NCBI GenBank assembly: GCA_014905825.1
Contig: JACGCN010000034.1
Location: 124,001 to 188,000, forward strand
Direction: 5' to 3'
Length of the DNA stretch: 64,000 nt
Origin: Lyophyllum atratum
Lineage: Eukaryota; Basidiomycota; Agaricomycetes; Agaricales; Lyophyllaceae
In this document: in pieces, positions 55,601 to 64,000 of the stretch
Numbering within the stretch: position 1 is the stretch's first letter
Layout: each line of letters begins with the position of its first letter
Program-made: the position numbers and the translations under genes
Notes under the pieces: generated by a model
What the model was told of the DNA's origin: nothing
Databases searched by the model: none
What the model saw: only the letters and a program-made list of their open reading frames with translations

Positions 55601-56381
55601 AGATGGACGGTTTGATGGGACCAGAAGTTCTTGGAAAATCTTCGAGGATGGGTGGATAGTTGAGCGGAATGTTAACGTGTTGCTGAACACAAGATTAGTT
55701 GAGAACGTCGGAGTGCTCGCAAGTTAGGCACGTACTCGTCCAGTATCCCTCGTAGACCCGACATTGTGACGATAGGTGCGTTCTTACGCGAAGGTCCATC
55801 GCAGAGAACGATGTGATCCTTCACAAAGTCCGGAGTCAATTTATCGTGGCTGGACGATTGTTCGAGGGGCAAAAGCAACGTGGACTAAATCTCATGAAGC
55901 TTTCTTTTAGCCATTTATACGGGGGATATTTTTGTAGACACACCTTGCCGGACGTCACAGCTGCCCAAACATCTGTCCAGTCGGCGTCGTGATGGTCACT
56001 CTCATACACCAACTTCTCCAGGATAGCCCATCCTACACTACCGATGTCCAATCCCATATTTTGGGCAGCCGCCTTGAGATTTACAAGCTGCAGTTTACTG
56101 GTGGCATCCCCATGTTGTTGTGGTGAAGACGGATGGACGGTCGTTCCTGTTGTGGCAGCCGTTGGAGAAACACGTTGCTTAGGCGTGTATGGAACGTAAC
56201 GTGGACTGGCGGTTAAAGGGCTAGCTCCGTGCTCGTTCAAAGACGACGAAGAGTGGTTTGGAGAGAGCAAAGGATGCGCGGATAGAGAATCATTGGATTG
56301 TACGGGTTGTAGACGAGATCCCTGTGTGCGGCCGATGGAAGTCGCGGGGAATAGATGATCGCGGTCACCCTTGGACGCCAT
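52683..56381 (-). CDS. VPS9-domain protein, Rab5-type GEF
   Basis: Guanine-nucleotide exchange factor expected to activate Rab5/Vps21 GTPases on endosomes. Nine exons: 56381-55944, 55884-55736, 55682-54726, 54671-54511, 54457-54380, 54317-53702, 53648-53329, 53231-52981, 52904-52683; 1063 residues. The N-terminal third is low-complexity, followed by VVEQTVCSLFYDR. The four-helix bundle includes SPGDKAAVLVQAHKLV and the VPS9 core has GDVLLPMIIFAVVKANPPHL, then TQRYRN and GGEESYCLINLMAVAEFLEN; the catalytic Asp is in DVLLP and the Tyr in SYCL. The core is interrupted by a Pro/Ser/Thr-rich insertion of about 110 residues before DVLLP. The acidic C-terminal region ends in LKLSEIGELLRDYRRLVEG. The 53328-53232 intron is the least certain; an alternative donor near 53410 also keeps phase. 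Confidence 0.82.
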
Positions 56382-56825
56382 GAAACTTGGTTCGAATTAG
56401 AGAGCTTTCCACGTCGCGCGTATTCAAATTCCTTTGGAGAAGCCTGTTACGAGCTCAAGTCTTTGACAATGGTGCAATAAAATTGAGTTACTCACCAGTA
56501 AAAGTAGCAGGTGACGGTGTCCTGTTGGTGACGAACAAGATTCAAAATATGGTCTAGTAGTCTCAAACCTCACGACTCAGGGTAATCAGCGAGCAGCCTG
56601 AACGGTGTCGGTTGGTGTCTCGAATAGAACGGAACAGGGTTGTATAGAACCCTGGTCGCCGTCCTAAGTCGTCCGATCTACGAATGCCAGGAAGAGAACC
56701 TGTATATTGGATAATGGGGCGTGTCCAAGCTATACGTGCAGTTGTGGTCGGTGACCAAGACGTTTCTGATGGACGAGCGGACAACTCCGATGTGCAGCTC
56801 CCTATGTTTCTCTTCACCCACCACA
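56382..56825. other. Divergent promoter region, VPS9 gene and coiled-coil gene
   Basis: 444 bases between divergent starts at 56381 (-) and 56826 (+). If the plus-strand gene begins at the in-frame codon near 56721 the gap is shorter. No motif recognised. Confidence 0.4.
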
Positions 56826-57844
56826 ATGGCCTACATGTTCATTAACCCTGAATCTCCGAGTCCACTGGGGACGCGTATTCCTGCACTCAAATGGGAAGGG
56901 GAAAATGGCTTCACGTCCCTAGTATATCCTGGACCCGATTCGACAGAAGCTGAAACGGAACAGGCTGCCCAGGCTGAGCCAACTCAAGCCGCGCTAGACA
57001 TCCACCGCACCGCGCAATACACTCTGACACAAAAGGACCGGCCCATACCAACGTAAGTCCTCACACTCCGGCGCCACGTCCAGATATGAAGCTGCAACCG
57101 TCAGCCTCGAGCAGATGGAGGAGGAGCTGAAACCGGACACTACGTCCACACTGAAACAGCGGATTGCGGAGTTGCAGAAGCAGCACTTGTCCGATCTGCA
57201 AAGGCTGTACGCATGGCACGCCGAAGAATACCTTGACCAGGCCCTGGATCGATACCTCTCGAAGGACGATCTGCAATACTTAGCAGAGGGCGAAGATGAC
57301 CCCATGCTCAAACAGGGCTACGCTCAGCTCGATGTGAGTTTCCTTGTTTCAGGGTTGTTTTGCTAGCTACTGAGGACGACGGGGTAGGCGATATACGAGG
57401 AAGGACGAAGAAATACAGAACAGCAGATGCAATGGGAGGACGACGTAGAGCGCATGCGCTACACGCATATGACCCTCCTCACCGAATTGAACACGAAACT
57501 GAAAGAGCAGGAAAAGTTAGACGAGGAGGCGCGAAAACGCCAAGAAGCTGCGTTCCCGATCAACATCGAGGACTACAACAGCAAATCGAAAGACGTGCAG
57601 CTGCGAGTCGCACGTTTTCTGACATTGACCGACAAGGTGCGGCAGGAGAAGATGCTCAGTGAATTTGGGTGGGCATGGAGGCAGGTCAAACCACTGCAAG
57701 AGATATTTGGAAAAAATGTAAGTATCATTCTTGACATAAAGCGGAGCGAACACCCATTAATTATCATCTCTATCGTAGGACGTATTCAAGAGTGATATCC
57801 TTGTATCGCTCATGGAGGTCAAGGACCCTCGAAAGCGCTTTTGA
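56826..57844 (+). CDS. Hypothetical alpha-helical coiled-coil protein
   Basis: Four exons (56826-57052, 57084-57333, 57388-57717, 57779-57844) give 290 residues with consistent phases. Apart from the N-terminal 75 residues, the protein is mostly charged helix: LKQRIAELQKQHLSDLQRLY near residue 115, QQMQWEDDVERMRYTHMTLL and TELNTKLKEQEKLDEEARKR, i.e. long coiled coils. The C-terminus (KSDILVSLMEVKDPRKRF) looks well defined. I do not recognise the family. An upstream in-frame extension to about 56721 exists; the Met at 56826 (MAYMFINPE) is chosen arbitrarily for lack of better evidence. Confidence 0.6.
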
Positions 57845-58818
57845 TTATCAAATAGGTGCTTTCATGTCCTGATTTTACCACCTCCAAGCTCACCCATTAT
57901 TGCCACCGATAGAGGAGCGACATGCTCTTATTGTGTCGGCAATGCTATCGTGGAATTATAGAGTCCACGGTCGTCAAAGTCTGATGGTAAGGCGGTGCCG
58001 CTTTCACTCGTAGACCACGTCACTCATCCCCAAGGCATATATAGTGCTCGACCTCGGATGCTGTACCAGCCTGGAATCGTCAGGCTCCATGCTCCATACG
58101 TTATTTATCACTGCGGATCTAGCGACTGCGATATCGGGCCCTACGGTCCCCGCCACCTGTGCGATGCTAGGCAATGCTTGGCTGTTTTGAAGAGCTAGGG
58201 CATTGGACCCCGTGCGCCGCAGTGGGTCCATCGCAAAGCAAACCGGGGCACCTTCAGCGTTTCATCAGAGGGAGCCAATCGAGAACCAATAGTACTTGAC
58301 ATAGATATAGGTACAACCCTGTCATTAAGATCTATTTCAAATTTGACATTCAGGTGCCTCTTGACCGGACCTTTTTGGTTCCCATCTCCAGCTGTCTATC
58401 TTTTTGTCCAGAACTTCAAAGGACGCATGTATCGCCGCGCCCCTCTGCACGACATGTGACCGAATGGTCTAAAAGCCGAAGGAGAGGACTCTGCACGAAG
58501 CGATCCCATACATACCATGGCTGAGACAATACTCCGCCTCTCAGTCCCCTACACCAATCACGCTGGGCTATGTGCTCAAAGCGTGGACGTTGCCACAGTC
58601 GAAGCTGCCGCGCAAAGGATGGTCTGGTATGATTGTAGCAGCAGAGCTTTAGATCATGTAGTTCAGTATCTCCAATGTAACGTCAAGTGTATGGCCTGAT
58701 CATTACAGCAGCCAGCTAGGAAAGGGTAAGATTGTGGCGCTCTTCCATGGCGCATACAAATAAGGAGCCTTCATTCGTGCTCTAGATCCCGCATCTAAAA
58801 CTCGACCACTCTGAATCT
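57845..58818. other. Intergenic region
   Basis: Convergent spacer between the coiled-coil gene and the PARG-like gene. Open frames up to about 75 codons, none convincing. Confidence 0.5.
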
Positions 58819-59833
58819 TCAGGAATCATTCAAGGATTTTCCAGAGAAGGCTCTGCTGAACACGTCGAAATTCCTATTCCCAGTCTCTCCCTTGCTGTAC
58901 ACAGCAAAGACAGCCTGACGGAACCAGCCCCGAAACTCGTCGTCCAAGAGCATTGCTCTCATTTCTTCAGCCACGAGCTCAGGTGGGCACATGTATGCAC
59001 CACAACCCATAGCGCCTGCATCGGATCTCAGTATTCTCCTCGTATGGATTGACAAGCGCGTTTAAGCGTACCAAGAATAATGTAATGTTGATCGTGATGA
59101 ACAGCCATGCGGTAGACCAGTCTGATCTTTCCACGCAAGTCCTCCAGTACTGACGCGGCATGGAAGGTAGACTGATCCTCTGTGAGGGCAGGGTACCGAG
59201 GCGCTGCAACCGTGATGACGGATACCACGCAGCGATCACTGCGCGGTAGCTCTGCACAACCGTTGTCTAGATCGTCCTTGAATACTACGACGCCTGGGGA
59301 GAAGATACCGGCGACAGAGCCTGGCCCGGTGTTTGGCCATGGGTAGTATCCTGGTTTGAGGGTAGCGTAGAGAGTCGAAGAATAACAAAGGGCTTCTTCC
59401 TAGCTCAGTTTCTATAGATCCTGCCGATAGAGTAAATACATAAGAAGCCTACCTGGGTTTTTGAAAGAGAGAATACCCATCCGCCGCCTGGCGCTTCATC
59501 GCTGGCTAGATTCAGGACTGCGGTCTTGCCATTAGCTTCTGGCAGTTTTCGAATGATATCCCGTGCTGCGGTGAAAGAGTCGGAGTTGACTACTTCAATG
59601 TTAGTGGGAGGGAAATTGGGACACCCAGAAGCATCCATTGGCGGCAGCTGATCTAGCAAAAGGAACGACGAGTCGAGAGTTGCTCCCTCGGCTGCATGGT
59701 CTCGGACGATGGCTTCGGAGCGCGACATAGTATCTTGCGCTATTGCTTTTCTCTGAGCCAGGCCCGGCGGAGACCGGGGAGTAGACATGGCATACCCAAG
59801 GACGTCCTTGATTGCACCATACACTAGGCTCAT
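58819..59833 (-). CDS. PARG-type macrodomain protein (TIGR02452/DUF2263 family)
   Basis: Three exons (59833-59453, 59399-59072, 59015-58819), 301 residues. The fold is that of bacterial-type poly(ADP-ribose) glycohydrolases, which cleave ADP-ribose polymers. Blocks: AVLNLASDEAPGGGW (macrodomain nucleotide loop), then the family signature GGG-x8-QEE, here GGGWVFSLSKTQEE, which supplies the catalytic Glu pair and is formed across the first intron; SSTLYATLKPGYYPWPNTG, IFSPGVVVFKD, VVSVITVAAPRYPAL and HYIILGAMGCGAYMCPPELV, with a helical end FRGWFRQAVFAVYS. All key parts seem present, so the enzyme is probably active on ADP-ribose. The 24 bases just before the first donor also look like a GT-AG unit; removing them would delete the Gln of QEE. 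Confidence 0.82.
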
Positions 59834-60498
59834 GATAGTGGCTTCGGGAACTCGGCGAGGGCCAACGGCGTCGGAAGTTGCACGTAGATGTAAGTGTTAC
59901 TCGGTGGCTTATATATATAGCTTTAGTGCACTCGGCCAGAAGACCAGATACGGACAGAGAGAGAGAGGACGGGCGAAGAGAGCGTGGGCGGGGAGGGAGG
60001 AGCGGGGAGGTCCTCTTGGAACTCCGACCGCCTGATGATCCCGATTGACTATGTGCAAGTCACGGCCCGCGCAGAGATTCTTCTCTCCCTTCGAGAATCG
60101 AACCTCTCATACAAATGCTTGATATCTACATGATAAAGCTCTCGAAGATTTTCCTCTTGGATTTAAGCATATCCACGTCGTCGCTCGTACCAAGGGCCTT
60201 GGATGGCAAAGCAGCATTCTCATCGTTCTCCTTTTCTTTTTCAGCCAAATTCATACATACTTAGCTCCGCTACAGACGCTACTTTGTATATATGGGCCTA
60301 TATCGGATAGCCAAAGTTCACGCTAGATGCAATTTGTCGTCCAATTGACTGTTTATTGGTGGGCGTAATACCTTATGATATCGTCTCTGGGCCTGGGTCC
60401 GTTTATAGTTCCTGTGGGGTGGCTCGAACGAATAAAGATTTGTTGAAATGATCACGCACCTGCACGGCACTACGCGATATATCTCGAGATGAATTGAT
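59834..60498. other. Intergenic region
   Basis: Promoter of the PARG-like gene, with a GA-rich stretch at 59955-60010, and 3' flank of the P450. At about 60090-60150 two 8-base arms (CTTCGAGA/TCTCGAAG) enclose a B-box-like GGTTCGATTC, but no tRNA fold is possible. Confidence 0.5.
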
Positions 60499-62857
60499 TT
60501 AACATGCGCGCGTCTCAAACGACAGGCCCGCCGCAGATAGTGTAATCTTATCAAAGCGCCTCAGAAGTTCAATCACGGTTACCGATAATTCATCGTATGG
60601 AAACTAGGCAGTAGCAGTGCACCGTGAGCTCCTGGCGATCGCACATGGGGGAGTGAAAGAATACATAGACGTACATCCTTTCCCACACAAGTCCTGGGTC
60701 CTGAGCCGAAAGGAAGAAATATATAGGGATGAAGAGCAAGGTACCTGTCATATCTATGGTCAAGGAATCGGTTGGGGTCGAAGACGCCGGCTGAGTTGAT
60801 TGTTTGCGCGTGTGAGCAGCCAGCGGACGTTTATCATACTGGATAACTTACCATCTGGACCCCATAGGTCTTTCGAAGTATGCAGGACACCTGTATCGAT
60901 CAATATCCTACAATTCATGTATATTATAAGCAAACTTCCAAGATCTGGGGAGACGACATTACTTAGTGCCTGCAGGGATGTATATTTGTTTGTCGTTTGG
61001 GTTTGGGGAAGGCCATGTCGTTGCAGCGACAGACTCTCTGATGATCCAATATCAGATCTCGAGGTATGACTGATCTTTCTTATCTTCGCACCTGGTGATA
61101 TACTGTCTGTGGGATGCGCTATCAGCTCAAGCCTGGAAACGAGGCTATATCAAAACCTACATCTGAGGCGCCAACCGCAGTGTCTCTATCAGGAGAAAAC
61201 GAAGTGGATAAACAGCATAAGGGAAATGAATAGTCTATACGTACCATTAATTACGGCTCTCAGGTATTCCAGTGCAAGGATGTCCTCATGATTGGGTATC
61301 CGGGTGGGGCCAACTGTATCCAAAATCTCTTGACGAAGACGATACATAATAGTCGGATATTGAGCCAGGAAATATAAGATATGGGTCAAGGTTGTGGCGG
61401 TCTAAAGGGGAGGTGAGAATGCAACACCAACAATTCGACAAAACCCGGCAAACTTACACCAGCCCGTCCAACAATCAGGGTATTCAAAATTGCGCTTTGT
61501 ACAAGATTAGGTTCTGTGTACGACCACGAGATAGGTAAAGAATGTGGAGGGTGAGTTGCTCAAGATTATTACCTGATGTCAATTCGACAAGATGGTCAAG
61601 CAAGGTTTCTTTCCCATCGTCCGCGCTATGGCAATGGGTTGAATGGTACGTTACGCCTGCACTCATCATCATATTCCTGCCAAGCGCCCATTGCACGATG
61701 GGATCCAGGTGCCTACTGATCACTTTCAATGGTTCTGCAGCCTTATCACGGTAAAGCTCATATAGTGGCCACATCCAACCTAATCGTTCCCGTTCGGAGA
61801 CAATTTCTTGGAGGCGGAGTAGAGCATCGGAGAACTCGGTTGCTGGCAGGAAAGGAAGTCGGGTGTTGGGGCTTGCATGGGTTGGGTAAGGCAGACAGCT
61901 TACGCATGCCCCAAAGAGTACTTCCGTAGCGATATTGAGCGTAGAGTACCTGATCAAGTTCTGCAGCCAAAGATCAACTCCCGAATGGACATCGTAGAGT
62001 AAATAGATACCTGGAAATCAACTGCGTGGCCGTCTTTCTTGTTCAAAGTGATCTGAGAGATGATGCGCTGTGTGTGACGTGTAAAAAGTTGCAAGTGCGC
62101 GACACGGTTTCGAGTGAAGAAAGGGCGTGTTATTGTGCGATGGAATCTGTAGCATAACTCCTTCAGAATGACTTCAAATCCTAAGCAAGTCAAGCATACT
62201 TCCACATGTCACCTACTTGTCGCGTTAAAATATTCCTAATCATAAGTCTTCACAAGACAAGAGCGTTTGCTTACCAGGAGAACTAAAGACACCACTTCCT
62301 AGTACTAAGCCCATAGCTTCGTGAAGACTCTCGTCTAAGCGAAAGCGGCTTTCAATGCATCCTCTGATGCATAAAGCCTAGTGAAGGTCACTGACCTTTG
62401 GCATAATTGTCAGGATTAGTCGACAGAATGATCTTTATATGCTCCAATGATGTTGTCAAGATTGTATTGCTGCCTACAAGTACGGGACCATACTTCTGGA
62501 GTAATTTCCATATTCTGTCGCCTAATGAAATGACTCAATGGAAGGTATGATAGTCCGGAAGTAGAGTTGCTCCAACGCACCATGGGGACCCAAGTGACCT
62601 GGTAGTGTCCTGAACCCAGCCGCTCTCGACATAGGTTGTGCACCGACGAGTGCCGCATTCGCTGCCTCCACACACTTCCTCGAAATTATCTTCACAAGTA
62701 TATAAAGTAAGAACGCGGAAAAGAGCAGAGGAACTGAGGTCCAAGTTGGCAGGCGAAGCTCGAGCCAGCGACCAAGTACGAAAATGAAACACACGAACAC
62801 AACTGGGACCTGGAGATTACGCCGTAGCAGGTCGAGTCCTGGGGTGATTCTGACCAT
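60499..62857 (-). CDS. Cytochrome P450 monooxygenase, CYP63-like
   Basis: Membrane-bound heme-thiolate monooxygenase, substrate unknown. Thirteen exons: 62857-62581, 62521-62396, 62334-62275, 62212-62200, 62146-62011, 61960-61573, 61513-61458, 61401-61245, 61185-61161, 61037-60963, 60907-60852, 60790-60675, 60603-60499; 529 residues. N-terminal membrane anchor (VPVVFVCFIFVLG and LLFSAFLLYILV). Then KYGPVLVGSNTILTT, KFHRTITRPFF (C helix), ATEVLFG, the I helix LIVGRAGTATTLTHILYF, ExxR as ETLRLAP (K helix), ATTWPSP, FDPNRFLD and the heme loop FLPFGSGPRTCVGK with the Cys ligand. Exon 4 is a 13-base microexon. The C-terminus is about 37 residues after the heme loop, shorter than usual by some 20, and its end (TLSAAGLSFETRAC) lacks the usual Pro-rich tail. 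Divergent from HEM13. Subfamily assignment is from memory. Confidence 0.85.
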
Positions 62858-63185
62858 GGGAGACGCCCGAGAGCCATTTCATTTCTGGCAGTTGCCACTT
62901 TCCAGCATTTACTGAGGTCCGAACCGTCACCGGATCTGGCTCCAAGACAAGGCTTCGAATTGGAATTCAGATCAATGATCAACTCTGTCTTGCCACCGTT
63001 CATCACGGCATGCAGCTAATCTACAGGCATTCGACGAGGAAGAGTTCGCAACGGCGATGTTCAAATAAGCTAGCGTCATGTTTCTGACTCCATGGCTGAT
63101 CAGAGCTGGGAAATGGGGAAAGCGGTAGAAAGCGGTACCCGGTGCGGTCCAACTTCCTCTAACTTCCTCTTTACCCCTAACCACC
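62858..63185. promoter_or_regulatory. Divergent promoter P450 / HEM13
   Basis: 328 bases between the two divergent start codons. The HEM13 side ends ACCACCATGG, a strong start context. An imperfect tandem CCTCTAACTT pair lies about 20-35 bases before the HEM13 ATG. Sharing a promoter between a heme-dependent P450 and a heme biosynthesis gene is suggestive but not evidence of co-regulation. Confidence 0.4.
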
Positions 63186-64000
63186 ATGGCAGTGCCAGAA
63201 TCATCGTCCGCGAAGCCCATGCGCGCTCAAGTCGAGGAGTACATCGTCGCACTTCAAGACAAGATCGTCTCAGCGTTCGAAACGCTCGATCCTGCTGCCC
63301 CACCCTTCAAACGGGATTCTTGGGTGCGTGCCCAAGGGGGTACGGGACAATCATGCGTGTTCGCATGCCCGGATGATATATCCATCGCGCAGCAAACTGT
63401 GCTGGAAAAAGCTGGGGTTAACATATCAATCGTGCATGGGATTCTGCCACCTAGCGCTATCAAGCAGATGAGAGCAGATCACACCTCGATGCCCCTTCCG
63501 GATCGTCCAGATGGTCTCCCATTCTTCGCTGCAGGCATCAGTCTCGTCATCCATCCACGAAATCCCAATGCACCAACGGTCCACGCGAACTATCGCTACT
63601 TCGAGCTCACAGAGCCGGCCGGCGACGACGAGGGTAGTGGATCCCAGCCAAAAGTTCTGGCATGGTGGTTCGGGGGCGGCTGCGACCTTACACCATCTTA
63701 CCTGTTCGAGGAAGATGCAATTCATTTCCACTCTACTCTCAAGGAGGCTTGCGATAGACACGGTGCCCAGCTCTATCCGACCTTCAAGAAATGGTGTGAC
63801 GAGTACTTCTATATCCCCCATCGGAACGAGACTCGAGGAGTCGGTGGCATCTTCTTCGACGATCTCAGCGAAGGCCCCCACGCACGCCTCGTCTCTCCCA
63901 ACTCTCCTGATCCCGTTCGCCGCCCAACCTCGCCCGCCGAGATCTTCGCCTTCGTCCAGGATCTAGGCAATTCCTTCATACCCTCATACCTTCCCATTCT
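63186..64000 (+). CDS. HEM13: Coproporphyrinogen III oxidase, 5' part
   Basis: Oxygen-dependent coproporphyrinogen III oxidase, the sixth enzyme in heme synthesis; decarboxylates two propionates to give protoporphyrinogen IX. The window holds about 271 codons without an intron and cuts the gene before its end. Motifs: RDSWVRAQGGTGQS (substrate entry), VLEKAGVNISIVHG, FFAAGISLVIHPRNPNAPTV, HANYRYFEL, AWWFGGGCDLTPSYLFEED (family signature), YFYIPHRNETRGVGGIFFDD. Usual length is about 330 residues, so some 60 remain outside. The ATG at 63186 has the context ACCACCATGG and is directly followed by conserved N-terminal sequence without a transit peptide, which suggests a cytosolic enzyme as in yeast. 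Confidence 0.95.
   Translation, partial: MAVPESSSAKPMRAQVEEYIVALQDKIVSAFETLDPAAPPFKRDSWVRAQGGTGQSCVFACPDDISIAQQTVLEKAGVNISIVHGILPPSAIKQMRADHTSMPLPDRPDGLPFFAAGISLVIHPRNPNAPTVHANYRYFELTEPAGDDEGSGSQPKVLAWWFGGGCDLTPSYLFEEDAIHFHSTLKEACDRHGAQLYPTFKKWCDEYFYIPHRNETRGVGGIFFDDLSEGPHARLVSPNSPDPVRRPTSPAEIFAFVQDLGNSFIPSYLPI

Noticed and set aside
60085..60150. Possible tRNA on the minus strand with a GGTTCGATTC B box and 8-bp terminal arms
   Set aside because: The putative T-arm has no separate stem because the loop runs straight into the outer arm; total length is about 58 bases and no D or anticodon arm can be drawn.

Overview
The window is nuclear DNA of a filamentous basidiomycete, most probably a mushroom-forming Agaricomycete. 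Genes are split by many 45-75 base GT-AG introns with tiny first or internal exons. Several encoded families are characteristic of that group: a FunK1-type protein kinase, a single-exon-finger C2H2 protein, a CYP63-like P450, a cyanovirin-N-like secreted protein and an F-box/propeller protein. No tRNA, rRNA or CRISPR array was found. All exon joins were worked out by eye from phase, splice consensus and family alignment from memory; nothing was searched.

Layout, left to right. 0-1.2 kb: 3' part of a GATA-finger transcription factor (+). 4.0-8.2 kb: SPT20 of the SAGA coactivator (-) head-to-head with HGH1, the eEF2 folding factor (+), sharing a 121-base promoter. 9.2-10.2 kb: an Ala-rich secreted protein with a TATA box (+). 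10.5-16.6 kb: a poorly resolved stretch with a probable F-box/propeller gene (-). 16.6-20.7 kb: a C2H2-type protein (-) and MKT1, an inactive-nuclease-type post-transcriptional regulator (-). 21-31 kb: gene-poor, repeat-bearing land with a 5'-truncated LINE, a second solo LINE 3' end and a cyanovirin-N-like gene. 31-41.9 kb: a disordered protein with a PP1-docking-like motif, pirin (-), RSA4/NLE1 (+), an M28 aminopeptidase (+) and a PP2C phosphatase (+) with an apparent one-base frameshift. 42.8-47.1 kb: a coiled-coil protein and a FunK1 kinase (-). 48.6-49.2 kb: a Tourist/PIF-Harbinger-like MITE. 49.3-57.8 kb: ADE1, a BUD6/AIP3 N-terminal-domain protein, a VPS9-domain Rab GEF (all -) and a coiled-coil protein (+). 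58.8-64 kb: a PARG-type macrodomain protein (-), a 13-exon P450 (-) and the 5' part of coproporphyrinogen oxidase HEM13 (+), divergent from the P450.

Most genes are unrelated housekeeping functions (transcription, ribosome assembly, purine and heme synthesis, endosomal traffic) and do not form a pathway cluster. Accessory content is concentrated at 21-31 kb and 42-50 kb, where the mobile elements, two perfect fold-back hairpins, the FunK1 gene and a duplicated peptide-coding segment lie. No biosynthetic cluster or clear new defence system was recognised. The most unusual items are the MITE with duplicated interior, the kinase flanked by a duplicated coding tail, the two perfect 18-bp hairpins and the homopolymer frameshift in the PP2C gene.
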